NCBI RefSeq assembly: GCF_963678635.1
Contig: NC_087062.1
Location: 91,733,845-91,797,844 of the forward strand
Direction: 5' to 3'
Length of the DNA stretch: 64,000 bases
Source: Symsagittifera roscoffensis
Taxonomy: Eukaryota > Xenacoelomorpha > Acoela > Convolutidae
Part shown: in pieces, positions 1 through 12,494 of the stretch
Layout of the letters: every line of letters starts with the position of its first letter
Position numbering within the stretch: the stretch's first letter is position 1
The notes under the pieces: model-generated
What the model was told of the DNA's origin: nothing
The model's input: the letters and a program-made list of their open reading frames with translations, nothing else
Database searches by the model: none
Program-made: the position numbers and the translations under genes

Positions 1-3000
1 GCGTCTCATGAGCTCTTTTGTAAGTTTTCCCACAAAAGTTGTTCCGTTATCCGATTGAAACGTCATCGGAAAACCATGTCTCGCTATCCACGTATTGATT
101 AGATAATCGCACGTCTCTTCTGCTGAGGCAGTTATGCAGGGCACGGCCTCTGCATACTTCGTGAACAGGTCTATCATGACCAAGACCTGATTATAGCCAC
201 TGTCTGTCGTACATATTTTCTGGTGGTCAATCTGCACCACCTCATTGAATTCAGATGACTCGATTGACTGCAAGGGAAATCGCAATGTCTTTGGATTCTT
301 GACCTGTTGGACTGACAGACATGGCCACTCAAAGCGCTTCAGAATCCTCTGGTATACTTTGTCAAAGCCCTGATAGCCCATCTGATCATGCGACTTGAAT
401 AAAAGTTCTGTCTGATAGAGTTGCGGCAACAGTATCGCGTTATATTTGTACAGGACTTTGTCTTCTTCTCTTCTCTTACAAGCCACAATGCCGTCCCTGT
501 TCAGATATAACCTTCTCTCTTTTTGCATAAAGTACTGTCTCAGAATACGGTAACTGTCTTCCTCCAGGTCACCTTTGTCTGGTATTCCATTTTCGATCCA
601 CCTTTTCAAGTTACTCATCATGCGGTCATTTCTTTGTGCTCTTAGTAGGTCTGAGAGTCTGTATCTCGCCATCAAGTACGTCTTCATGACCCTCATTTGA
701 CTATTCATTTCATCGGGCTGATGCGTGTCATCTTCCATCTTCACGCAACAATTTTTCGCCATTGTTTCTATCTCTTGCCTGAAGGGTTGAAGATCAGTCC
801 TGACTGTTTCTTTCTGCGGCAACAAACTCATCGATCGTTTCGATGCCGCTATTGTTTCTAGATCATCCGCTGCGTTGTCAAAGACTGTTTCGCTGGGTAG
901 CAGGTAGCGATCACTGTCAGGGTCTTGATATACCTCTCTGTCCAGGTCTCTTGCTCGAGTCTCCACTAGCAACGTGTGGATCGCTAGCTCTGACAATTAC
1001 GATCCTGTGCTCGAGTTCCTATCCGAGTAAGTGTCAATTCCTGAATTCCTCGAGTCCTCATCAACGGAAGAATCTGTCACTGAGCCTGTTTCTTCTCCGG
1101 GATCAGTTTTATGCGCTCTGCTCATCCATCTGAACTCCCCTGACAAAATTTTATCCTCCAGGTTTTGTTCCTCACCTCGTCTTGTTGACAAACTCGCCTG
1201 TTCCCATCAACGTCCTTCTCCTCGGACAAACTTTCTTGCTCCAGGTTTTGTTCAATCTCTTCGCCTTTCTTATCCTGATCCTCAAAGGTGACGGTTTTCC
1301 ATTGTTTCCCTTTCACCTGTTCTTTTTGTTTGTATGATGTACTTGTCAGGGCGTTTTGGGATATCGAGGACTCTAGTTGCTGAAATATTGTCCTACAATC
1401 CCTTTCATTTTCCTTGTGTTGACGTCTTAATGGTTTAATCTTTATTTTCTCACTGACTGTTAGCGATGCCATGGCTGCTGCCCACTCGGGGTCAACTCTA
1501 GTCACTTCTATCTCCAACAATTCACCCAGCATCCGCATCACTTGCGGAGTGACCTGCACCGTTTTATCCAGCAATGAGAGGCTGTTTATGTTCATACAAG
1601 AGAGTTCCCGTTGGACCAGGTTCAAACGTGGCAACAGATCCAAAGGCACCGGTTCCTTCTTTGGTAACTCGGGGTGTCCCGGAATCGGATTTCCAGATTT
1701 GTCCAACCATCTCGTCAAGGGATACGCCTCATAGGTTTCTTTTTTTTTCAGAAACGACAACCCTTCCTTGAATTCCGCCTGATTGGCTTGTTTCTGTTCT
1801 AGTCTTTCATAACACTCAGTCTTCTTACTTAGGCTGTCAGCATTCTGGTGTTTGTCACGCATCCTGTGCTCGATTATCATGTGATAGCCGTCTAATCTGA
1901 CTATCCACCGACCAATATAGCTCTGGTCCATCGCGTACGTCTTCAACCAGGATAATGCTCTATTGTCCACGTAACTTAAAGGGAGCGCTCCCTAAGTATG
2001 CGCGATACTTCTCCACGAATGTGACCACTGCAAACATTTCTGACTTTGGTGCACCATAATTCATTTCGGTGTCACTCAACACCTTACTGCCATATGCAAT
2101 GGGACGGAGAACTGTTCTCCCATTCCACTCCTGGCCCTGATGCGGTATTCCTGAGATGGCTACTACTGATGCATCTGTGTCAAGAATATACATGCCGTTC
2201 TCTGTAGGTATGCCTAGCACTGGCGCTTCGCAAAGTTCCCGCTTTAAGTTATCAAAGGCAGCTTGAGCTTCTTCGTTCCATTCGAACTTCTTTCCTTTGT
2301 TGCGCATCAGTTTCTGCATGGGGTACACCTTGTCTGCGTATCTTTTTATGAACTCACGGTAATAATTGGCATAGGAAGCTCATGAGTTGTGTGTCTGTTC
2401 TGGGAGACATCCATGTCAACACAGCCTCAACTGCTTCCGGGTCCGGCCTTACGTCGTGCCTGTCCACCATTCTTCCCAGATACTTGATTGAATCCCTAAG
2501 GATTTCACATTTCGATGGTTTGCATTTCAAGCCTGCCATTTTCATGCAACCAAAGACCCCATTGAGCCAATCAATGTGGTCTTCCAAGGTGGGTTTTGCT
2601 ATGACAACGTCATCCACGTAACACATCACAAGGTTCCCGTACTTCTTCGTCACTCTGGTCAAAGCCTGAGCTATCAGTCTTTGAAAAGTGGCCGTGGCGT
2701 TGCACAAGCCAAAGGGCTTCCTCTTCCACTGGTACAACCCCAATTCACATACGAATCCGGTCTTTTCTCTGTCCTTCTTTCGCAGAGGGACCTGCCAGAA
2801 GGCAGAACCCAAGTCCAATGTGGTGAAGAACTTGGCATCATCAAGTTTCGAGAGGGTCTCGTCTATTCGCGGTATCGGGTACGCATCTTTTATTGTCACT
2901 GCGTTCAGGTAACGAAAGTCACAACAGAACCTGAGCTGTCTACCCTTCTTCTTGACCTTGATTACCCCGCAAGCCCAAGGCAATTTCGAGGGTTCTATCA

Positions 3001-5574
3001 TGTCGTATTCGAGTAACCTTTCTATTTCCGCTCGGCACGCTTCCGATTTATGAGGCATCATTCGCCTTGCACCTTCCCTATGAGGAATGGCGCCTTCCTC
3101 TAATTCTATTTCGTGTTCGACAAAGTTGCAACAACCGATATCCGCCTTAAGTTCTGAAAATACGTCCGCATTCCGATTTAAAACCGCCCTTAGTGATTCA
3201 AAATCTCCCTCACCTAGTTTCCCTCTCAAGTGTTCTATCTCCGGCAAAACCGGTTTGTCGGATTCTAGTTCATATGACGAGGGGGCGTTCCGGAAAATTC
3301 GAGCAGCTCGACAAGCCGCCATCCGTTTAGGATATCATTGAAAACAGTTTATTAAAAGATTTAAATTCATCAATTCTCTATGAAATTTTATCTTTATCAG
3401 CATGATTCGGGCAGTCTTTCACATTATATCATTTCAAGTTTTGTGCCTCCTCATAGACGGTTTTCATCGGCAAAGCGTAACCAAATTTTTTTCCTTGCTG
3501 GATCGAATCCGTAGTGTCCAGTGTGTTGAACAACACACTGGCACACAGCCCGTTTCGTGTTACTGAAAAGCTCCGGCCAAAAATCACTGAATTTTGACTA
3601 TTTGGGTTGGGTACCAGACAAACCTGTTTACTATCACTTAACGAAATTAAATTTCTCAACCTAAAAATTGCTATTACAGCTTGTCCCGGCTGAAGTTTTA
3701 CCTTTCTTTCTTAAAAAAGTTGGTACTTTGTTTTCATCTGTTATTATCCTATTGATTGGTCTCTTAACAAATTTCCGGTCCGGATTTATAATCCTTATTA
3801 GGCCATTGTTCAAGTCAATCATCACATCGGAATTCCGGACAAAATCACGGCCCAAGATGAATTGGTCTGAGTCGTCTAAGTTCTCAACCACCAGGAAGCT
3901 CATTCGAAGATCGCGTCCTCCCATGTGAAGGACCATTATTGGTGTCCTTCCGGCCTCGTAGAATACTCCGCGGTTGGCGGCCGCCCATCTGAGGTTCGTT
4001 GGAATTAGATCTTCCCTCGGGAAGCCCATTCTTTCCCAAGTCTTTATTAACATCACGCTTACCACTGCTTCTGTATCCAGTAGTCCTGTTACTCCAATTT
4101 TCTTCCCATTGTTGTCTAGCAGATGTGCAGTCACATCTGTTTCGTACCCTATGTGTACTGCATCTTGCTCCACCATGGCATCATGACCGATTCTACGGAA
4201 TTTAAGTTCTTCCTGACCCAAATAGATCTGCCCCATTTGGTCGCTATCTGTTGTGACGTAGGTCCTAGTGTAGATACTTATCCCGTCAACGTTTAACATC
4301 ACTTGATATGGTCCATAGACTTCCACGTAGCGCCCGTGGAGTTTCTTTGTTCGAGGTCCACCCGTTGTCAACAGCGCTCGCACAGCCCTTGACTCAGTGC
4401 GTGGCTCTATTTGTCTCAGATAATCTGCATATTTATCTAAATGCATCATAGTGAACTCCGAGGGTTCACTTAGGTTCCTGATCTCCTGATGTCCCGCAAC
4501 TGAAATTATTGACTGTATTCTGCTTCCTTGTGGCACCATGCAAATTTTCTGACCCGATATCAGGTTTAATTTATCGCTCAAAGTGCTTGGTGCTTTCGTT
4601 TCTTCGATTTCTGATGCCTCGAAGGCGTTTAGTTTTTTCTGAATTTTCTCATTCTCTAGTTCGAGCTTCACCTTTTAATCGATCTCCTTCGTCACCAACT
4701 CCTCTTGGACTTTGTTTAAAGCATTTCTTGCGGCTGCCCTATAGTCGATCTTGAAGTCATCTTCTGCCGTCACTGGTTCAGGTTCACGCATTTCTTCAGT
4801 TACTGCCTGCATCTTCTTTGTTGCCAGCTCTTGCGGTTTCTCCTTTCTGCGTGCCTCCGCTTCACCCAACAGGCGAGCCTTGCTGGCTTTCACACCCGAT
4901 AAAACTTCCTCCTGCCTTGGATGCTTGATGTCTGCCACAGCATCCCAAAATTGTGGACAATCCGATTTAAAATTACGTTCCAAGTTACAAAAGAAACACC
5001 TTGGAGCAAACTTCGCAATTAATCCTCTCATGAAATCTTCATGATCGATCTCTGACGCGTCTCCATCCTCGAGGCTAAAGCCTATTGCTTTCATGCCCTG
5101 TTTGTAGGTTGGGTATGCTGACACATGATGGTCCGTCGAACTGCAATTTGCACAAAAGCATCTCTTGTCCATATCGTCCCTTGGTTTGTACCAGTTGTTA
5201 ATTGGTTTGCTGGTCCATTGTTAAAATTGCCATAATTTTTTTTGTAATAGCCAGATATCGATGGAGGATTCAGTAAAAGATATTCTTTTGATTTGAATCT
5301 CAACTCCTCTGGTGTTGGCGCTTTGGTTGAAAGTGTTGTGTAATGTGTCGCTAACACGAAACATGGGTCCATCATCTCGGAGAATTTTACTACCCTCCTT
5401 TCGTTAGTTTCGAAGACTCTCAACCTGGGGGTTTGTACTACGGAGTCTGCTCCGAGCAACATCCTTCTAATCAAAGGAAATTCAGGGATCTCTTCTGGCA
5501 GTTTCTTGTAGTCACCCCAGCCTTTCGTTTCTTCTCTCAATGTGTGATATACTGCTGTCAATCGAGGAATTCAA
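1..5574 (-). pseudogene. Element A: decayed Ty3/gypsy gag-pol copy, cut by the left edge
   Basis: Reading the minus strand, this stretch aligns by eye with the gag-pol ORF of the large element at 28082-37684. It contains Gag zinc knuckles (about 4950-5165), an aspartic protease region (about 3800-4150; the DTG triad reads DTE here), RT with a YVDD box (about 2600-3050), RNase H (about 1900-2300), the spacer (about 1000-1800) and part of the integrase (1-450). It is not functional: a Gln codon has become TAA near 4675, the frame changes near 3660, 3320, 2340 and 1970, and about 40 bases of the integrase zinc-finger region are missing near 325. The gag N-terminus is absent and is replaced by a foreign fragment at 5355-5572. 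It continues to the left, so its LTR and any downstream ORFs are not visible. Homology is clear; domain limits are approximate. Confidence 0.9.
5355..5572 (-). pseudogene. ORF3-derived fragment fused in frame to truncated gag
   Basis: The start of the 156-codon ORF ending at 5091 matches residues about 493-560 of the 1990-residue ORF3 at 18741-24713; both contain WGDYKKLPE, IPEFPLIRRMLLGA and FETNERRV. Immediately downstream the protein becomes Gag at LATHYTTLSTKAP, matching the large gag-pol ORF. The other edge, near 5572, joins leader sequence at a short shared AACG. The fragment is therefore bounded by two non-homologous junctions in the same orientation. Template switching between regions of the same RNA during reverse transcription would produce this; that mechanism is inference. 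Confidence 0.85.
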
Positions 5575-6570
5575 CGTTCCAGCTGAAAAAATCTGCCAAA
5601 AACATTGCTATTTGGACCCTTCCGGATTGATGAATCCACTAAATCAAACACGTTGAGTCCGATTTCACTGTAACCGGGAAGGTTATTGGCATACGGGTCT
5701 TGAAATCTGTCAATTCACTATCAAACGTTGTCCGGGCAACAATTTTTACTCTCCTAATTCAAAAAATTTCAAAAAATTTTCCTATTTCGTAGCGTTTCGT
5801 TCTTTCAAAAATCAAGAAAATTCGGTTTTTGGTACCCAATTAGTTCTAACTCTTTCTGAACTAAACCCAACCGGTTCTACCTATTATACTAATACAGTTA
5901 CGATGTAGATCACTAACTTTGCGCTTTTTTTCTTTTCAAAAAATATCGATATCTCAAAAATTGCGACTTGTGGAGGATCAAAATATCGCTATTTTGACCC
6001 TAAACACCGGTCTGCTTTTTGTGTTTTTTACTGAAAAACGGTATAGAAGTATCAATATTGGATGTATAAATAGTAATAATAGTGATATTATACCCCTCCG
6101 GGTTTTTTCAATACCCGAATTAAGGTGCTCAACTCGGCAATTCGCAATTCGGTGAAGGGTCACTTCAGTGCAGTCACTGTCGAGCCCCCCACAGATTGAT
6201 ATCTTACTTTTTGTACAAAACTTGTTAACGATACCCAACAATCGATTGTTGTTGTCCTTGATTCCCTTCTTGTCGCTCCTCGCACTGCTTGCCGGATCAG
6301 TCTTCTTCTCTAATCCCGTGACCCTTCCGGATTGAGCGCAAATTAGCATTAACGTGCTTAAATACTCAAATGACCCTACAGTACAAGCACCAGAAACGGG
6401 CCAAAAACTTGATCATAAAGATATTGACTGATATAAATGCCTCTAACAACAATATACCCAACAACAACAAACGGGAGGGTCGGATCACATCTCGTCTGGG
6501 GGGATGATTTCTACTGATTTTATACTTATTACGTTTTTGGTTTTTTCGGTTATTTTTTTATGTTTTTGTT
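5575..6570 (-). promoter_or_regulatory. Untranslated leader of element A
   Basis: This non-coding stretch is collinear with 39330-40330 in the leader of the large LTR element. Shared blocks include the cccttccggattgatgaatc motif, an AATATCGATATCTCAAAAAT block, a GTCGAGCCCCCCACAGATT block and the TCTGGGGGGATGATTTCTAC block near 6500. Similarity is lost at about 6570, before any LTR, so the 5' LTR of element A is missing or replaced. Three relatives of the ACCCCTCCGGATT repeat are retained (near 5617, 6089 and 6317). Confidence 0.8.
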
Positions 6571-7440
6571 TTTTCTCATCGTTCGTATTTCTCGTCTGAC
6601 TCTTCTCTGTCTAATTTTAACGTTGTTCTTGTTAAGAATACTGTTGTTGTTGTGTTTTTGCCGTTTCAGTTAGTGCGAAATTTCAACGTCGTCACGTGTT
6701 TTTCTTTCTAAATTTTTAAAATTAACACGAAACTCCAAATTAACCCTTCCGTGTTCGTCGAAATGAACAATTCAGACCTCTTATTCATCAAAACCGTTAA
6801 TCTTCCAACTTCGATGTCACAGTAAAATTTCGAGTTCGACTTTGCATTTTCGTACATTCTGGGCGAATGTCACATTGACAAATCTAAAGTCAATAACAAA
6901 AAAAAAGTTTCTCTTTCTAAAAAAAAATATCCATCCACTCAAACACTGTCTTAATTATAGATGTGGTAATGTGAAAATTTCGTAACTGAACGGGCAATTA
7001 ATTCCAATTTTTGACATCAGATAAAAAAGCGCTCTTTTTCCACTTTCCCGCCCACCCTTCTTCTTGGTTGCATCATTTTACGAGGAAGATCAAAATTGTT
7101 CACAATAAATATTTTGTTCCCCATGTAAAATTAATTTCCATTATGACAACGTTAAATTAAATTTTCAAAACTGAGATATTCAAACGTGAGGGGGGGTTGC
7201 AAAATAGCCAGAAAACGCTGAAATCAGAGACTGTTTTTGCCTGGTTCGATGATTTATTCTCAAATTACACATGTCTAACAAAACTAAGCGCAAACTCAGG
7301 ATTTTACCCTGTAAAAAGCCAGTTTTCAATGTATAATTTGGACTGCATTTCCTTGGAAATTCAATAAAAAAAAATTTCATCGACTGGTAATGATCAGAGC
7401 TACCATCCGTGAAAGAATCAAAACTTGATTTCTATGACTT
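6571..7440. other. AT-rich spacer without recognisable gene
   Basis: Only short ORFs without recognisable domains occur here. The sequence is AT-rich with homopolymer runs. I see no RNA gene, splice-site pair or repeat boundary that I can defend. Confidence 0.5.
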
Positions 7441-9060
7441 ACCAATGCAATCCGGTATTTTTTCTTGTTAGAAATATATTGACTTAGATATGTAACACAA
7501 TACAAACAGAAAGTAAATTTTTTCCATAATTTGGCCAATATTCAATTAATGATTTTAAAAAATTTCGAAGCCCATATCATTTGTTTTTTTTTAAAAGCAG
7601 CATTGAAATCAGGAAAACTGAAACCGTGAAAAATTGGTATTAGTATTGACAGAATCAGGTTTGATATTGGTATTAGTATTGGTATTGATCAATACCAGGT
7701 TCCTGGTATTGGTAATTTTATTGATCAATACCAGGTCCCTGGTATTGATATTGATCAAAACCAGGTTCTTAGTGTTCTGAATCGTACCTTCGCGAATTGT
7801 CATTTCGTTACTTAAGAAAACGTTTATGTTACCTTTACCAAAGAATGATTTTGTTTTATTGCTGAGTAACAAAACAAGCTACCAAAAACAACAAAAAGAA
7901 AACTAAATTTTAAACAAAAAAGTTCACTAAAACTAGTGTTGAATTCCCTCCGTTCATTGTACATATGTTTAAAAAAAAGGAAAATTATAGAGAATTCATG
8001 CAAGACATTTCGATCCAAAATCCCGTGATTTTTGCTAACCCGAGTTTTCAATAGCCTCAATGCATTTGTAAAACTTTTTTCTTGATAGAATTATAATGAC
8101 TTAGATCTGTAACGCAATCATTACTAACAGAAAGTATTTTTTCCATAATTCGGCAAATAATCAATTAAGGATTTTTGAAAATTTCCGAAGGCCATATCAC
8201 ATGTTTTTCTGTAAAAACAGCAATGAAATCAGGAAATTTAAAACCGTGAAAAATTGGTATTAGTTTTGACAGAATCAGTTATTGGTTTTGCTATTGGTAT
8301 TGATCAAAACCAGGTTCTTGGTGTTCTGAATCGTACCTTCGCGAATTGTCATTTCGTTACTTAGAAAAACGTTTATGTTACCTTTACCAAAGAATAATTT
8401 TGTTTTCTTGCTGAGTAACAAAACAAACTACCAAAAACAACAAAAAAAACTAAACTTTAAACAAAAAAGTTCACTAAAACTAGTGTTGAATTCCCTCCGT
8501 TCGTTGTACATATGTTAAAAAATCGGAAAGTTATAGAGAATTCATGAAGGACATTTCGATCCAAAATCCCGTGATTTTTGCTAATACGAATTTTCAATAG
8601 CCTGAATGCATTTGTAAAACTTTTTTCTTGTTAGAATTATAATGACTTAGATCTGTTACGCATTCATTACGAACAGAAAGTAATTTTTCCATAATTCGGC
8701 AAATAATCAATTAAGGATTTTAAAAAATTTCCGAAGCCCATATCATTTGTTTTTCTGCAAAAACAGCAATGAAATCAGGAAATTTAAAACCGTGAAAAAT
8801 TGGTATTAGTTTTGACAGAATTAGTTATTGGTTTTGGTTTTGGTATTGATCAATACCAGGTCCCTGGTATTGGTATTGATCAAAACCAGGTTCTTGGTGT
8901 TCTGAATCGTATCTTTGCGAGTTATCATTTCGTTCCTTAAAAATTGTTCATGTTACCTTTACCAAAAAATGATTTTGTTTTGTTACAGAGTAACAAAACA
9001 ATCTAACAAAAACAATAAAAAAGAAAATTAAACTATTTAAACAAAAAATAGATCCAATAT
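7441..9060. repeat. Three-unit tandem repeat (about 545-617 bp) with TTGGTA runs
   Basis: The block that starts with a GACTTAGATMTGTWAC-like sequence recurs at about 7481, 8098 and 8643, giving unit lengths of about 617 and 545 bp. Each unit carries a Phe-rich non-coding segment, a GTGAAAAATTGGTATTAG block, a variable number of TTGGTA-type hexamers and a conserved TTCACTAAAACTAGTGTTGA block (absent in the last unit). Units 1 and 3 contain the perfect 16-bp palindrome GGTATTGATCAATACC (7681-7696 and 8842-8857) with flanking CCAGG/CCTGG inverted repeats. No coding potential is visible. Confidence 0.85.
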
Positions 9061-9119
9061 GTCTCGTGTGTCAAACTTTTCGCAAAAGTTTTGAGTTATT
9101 CTAACAAATTATTGAGGTA

Positions 9120-9240
9120 ACGACTGGGTTTGGCATTGGTATTGGTATTGGTGTTGATGATTCAGCTCGGTATTGGTATTGGTATTGAGGCCTTGATATT
9201 GGTTTTGTGGTATTAGTATTGGTATTGGTATTGAATTCGC
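9120..9240. repeat. TTGGTA hexamer microsatellite
   Basis: Runs of TTGGTA are interrupted by short unique segments. The same hexamer occurs inside the units of the adjacent tandem array, so this is probably a satellite edge of it. Confidence 0.75.
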
Positions 9241-9924
9241 TGATTGAAATTGCAACATTTCGCGTGGAGGCTAACGGTTGTCGTTCAATAGAATCTATCG
9301 TTGTAATTTCGTGGATCCTTGATTTGCGATTTTCTAAATTTAGCTTGGAATGACAGTTTGAAATCAAGAACCAAAGCTAAGTATTGGCATTAAGTTTTTT
9401 CACAATCTACTGATCCTTCAAAATAAGTCGGTCAAAAACAACCATCTGTTTGTCATTTTTTTGACAAATATTATCAAAGTTTGAGTTGGATGGATTCCAA
9501 TTCAACTGAGTTTATGTTTTGGGACATTTGAGCTGAGGATGGTGTGAGGGGGGAATTGCGGACACCTATGTACCTATGTAATAACATAGGCTATAGAGTA
9601 ACCACTCCGCACCCAATGAAATAACATGGGGAATAAATTTCCCAATGTATTAAATTAGGAAAAAGAATTGGTAAGGTTTCATGGTTTGTGTGATGGTAAC
9701 AAAATGGTAAGAAAAGGGTATTTTTTGGATTTGGAGTCGACGTGTCTGGTTTTTTGCAAAATTTTGGCGCGTTTTTTCTAATTGGTAGAAATCATTGGTG
9801 TTTAACGTGGGAATATATTTTCCAATGTGTTAAGATTGGTTACAGGTTTCAGAATTTCAGATGGTAAGATGATAACTTTCAGAAAATGTTTTTCAGCGCC
9901 CGTTTTTACCATGTTTGAAGATGG
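9241..9924. other. Non-coding spacer upstream of the ORF3-like pseudogene
   Basis: I see no gene. Short blocks recur with variation (an aatgtattaaattag-like block near 9645 and an aatgtgttaagattgg-like block near 9825), which suggests an old local duplication. It may be the decayed 5' flank of the ORF3-like fragment that follows. Confidence 0.4.
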
Positions 9925-10996
9925 TGACTAAGTGTGTACGGCTGGAAGAATGTCACATTATCGCACCAGTTGCTAAAGAAAATGTAGAAGGCAATACGAG
10001 GACCCAGGGTGGAGGACTTGAGTGACACCTGGGGAGAAGAGCTCTTCAGTTTGGAGAAGGAGAATTTGGGTGATTTTGAGAAGAAGAGTACGAGCGATAA
10101 ATTACTGATAAACGCCTCTATTGTGCTCGAAAATGACTCTTCAAACTCAAAAAAGATGGAGTTTGAACCTTTGCTCGAGGCATTAGGAGAGTGCAATCTC
10201 CGGAGCAATAAATTGACACATGGAGTCTATCCATGCCATTGTTTAGCACAGACTTGTGGTATCCAGAGAAGTCCAACCTCTGCTTGATATCGGGCGTTGA
10301 GGAGATTCAGGCAATAGGGTTGCCAGATCATCAACAAAAAGTGACTGTCTTCGTGGTGAGCTCGATGCTGGCACTGCGATCAATAGAAGATAACGTGATG
10401 AATTACCGAGAGTCGAAAGCACCGACCGTGGAGGCGATACATGCAATTCATTATAGCAGGAGGCTTGAGGTGTCTGAGACTGCCAGCAAGGTATTCGCCG
10501 TACCGATGGAAATGAAGCGCGCACGGAGCCGCATAGACTTCATGTTCAGGACGACGTTGACTTCTTGGCTGTGTCTTGTCGAAAAATCACAGGATGAAAC
10601 ATCAAAAACAGTATTGTCAGTTCTTTGCAGACATAGGGCCGGAGGCTATCAAGTGGCCGCTGCTTACCCATCGCAATGGAATAACTACGGGATTGAAACG
10701 AGTTGGTAAGGTATATAAGACTAAAGCGAGAGTGTCGATACTGGAGGAAGATATTGAGAAAAATGTGAGCTTGAGCGTACATCACTCCTTGTGCCTGAAT
10801 AGAGAGCCCAAGCTGAAGAAGCTACCGAACAATCCCAAAAGATTACAAGAGCAGTGAGTGGATGCGGGCCTATGAGCAACTGAAGGCATGGGAGGAGGTC
10901 GTGATCATTTCTGACGACAAAGAAGAATTGACAAGGCAGATCACGGTGTCGAGCGCATCTGCACCCAGTACATCAAAGGCAAGGGGAACGAATTAG
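9925..10996 (+). pseudogene. Broken relative of the C-terminal part of giant ORF3
   Basis: Across three frames, the plus strand encodes a protein similar to residues about 1640-1990 of ORF3 (18741-24713). Shared landmarks in order are KCVRL, DFEKK/DFEKQ, EPLLEA, LTHG-YPCHC versus LTHDEFPCHC, the WYPxKSNL segment, GLPD, THRNGITTGLKRV versus THRNAVTTAVKRI, and a downstream acidic Ser-rich tail ending at a TAG at 10994. The reading frame changes near 10240, 10580-10600 and 10855, so it is not expressed as one protein. It lies on the opposite strand to the large element and is clearly divergent, so it is a separate, older member of the family rather than a recent duplicate. No gag, pol or SGNH sequence accompanies it. 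Confidence 0.85.
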
Positions 10997-11879
10997 ATCG
11001 GGTACTTTGGTTAGATTCTTGAGTCTTAAGCAGGGAAAGGAATTGGGCTTGAGTGTGAACTCAAATGAAATATGAGAGAACAAAAAGATATTTTAACCTA
11101 CAAACTATTGTTACCTATTACCCTATATCTGATTTTCTATGAAAATTTTGCATGACAAATTTCTGATTTGGTTGAACAAAAGAACTTTTTATAATAAATG
11201 GTTCAAAAAACTGAAATCCTGGGTGCAGTTGGATAAATATTTTGTATTGATTGCTGTTTAGCCATATAATGACTTTTTCATATTGCTGTTTTTTTTGAGG
11301 ATGTAGATAATGTTGAGTCTACTGCAAACTTCTCCAAATGACCACTGGCACTGTACCTTGAGACGGACTCGACATTCTGGAGGCGGCTTACTGACATATG
11401 ACGCGCGATGAGTCCGAGGAGTGTGAGCTGTTCGGTCATAATCGGAAGTTTGACCTTGATTTTGGGGGAAATTGTAACTTTTGAAAAATTCGAATCGACA
11501 ATGTCATGCTCAAATTTATTGCAACGCACGAAATGAGAAGTCATTTTTTAAAAAAAGATTCGAGTTTTAATTGCGGGAAAATTGGCGAAAAAGGTGCTGG
11601 AGTAAAATTGCTATTCAATAACTCGAGTAGAGCAGTCTCGTTCCCGACAGAGAACATCGCGAGTTCATACGAGAGTGACATCGCTGGGCATAAGATAACC
11701 TTGATTGGGCAGGTAGACGGTTCTAGACGCCCATTGATTCAGAGAACAAAACTACTCAAGTCAAAACTAATTGCCCAAAACTTCCAGAGTTATCTTAGTT
11801 ACATTATTTACTTGAGTCTAGAGTCATGTCAATGTGTCAGTTGAATTTGGTTTATTGAGTGTATTTGACACAGTTTGGT
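10997..11879. other. Spacer with no supported gene
   Basis: Short ORFs on both strands (for example 112 codons at 11506-11844 on the plus strand and 88 codons at 11278-11544 on the minus strand) overlap each other and show no recognisable domain. I do not call them genes. Confidence 0.4.
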
Positions 11880-12480
11880 TGAGATAGGACGGAGTTTAGG
11901 CTGATCCATTTGAAATGGATCAAAGATCTACTGTCCAATAAAAACTAACAGTATAATTGAGTTTCCAACCCTGTTTTTAACGGCGTTCACTTGTTTTAGG
12001 TACTTAGAGACCTAGTCATGGGGACGTTTTTATTTCTAGAAGGAGGGTATTTTGGTAGTGGCCTTCAAGTTGTAACACGATTTTGTAGTCCCATGTCTGA
12101 AGCGAACCGAACTGACTCCGAGAGATTGAGGCACATAAGCACTAGAGATAGTGTCCCTGACCGTTGAGAAAACGGTTAAAGGGCCTAATCTTCTTAACCT
12201 CACATGTGACATAAGCTTACGACTGTTACACTGCTGTAATTTTGTTTCAATACAATTGTACCTTCCGCTACCGACTGTTCGTCTCGTATCCGGCTGTTGT
12301 ATTTCGTGACATTGGCAGAGTAAAAATGGCCATTTTTTCCATTTCTCAGAAACAAAATTAGTCACAATCAAAAACTTGTAAGTTCACAATTCTGGAATAT
12401 TTTGAGCCTCCGTTCAAAGTGGAATTCAATATTGAGACGTTAAACTTCGCTTTCAGCGTGCACTGGAAGATTCGGCTGTG
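11880..12480 (-). repeat. Possible diverged LTR-like sequence
   Basis: Parts of this segment resemble the LTRs at 17021-17940 and 40655-41565 in the same order. These are a short GATGGATC-like block, an accgttg/caacgg-type hairpin near 12160-12180, and best of all the stretch AATGGCCATTTTTTCCATTT followed by CTCAGAAA near 12325-12355, which matches AATGGCC...CATTTCTCAGAAA in the LTR. The similarity is patchy and was judged by eye; no partner copy is visible nearby. Confidence 0.3.
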
Positions 12481-12494
12481 ACATCCGGGTGATT

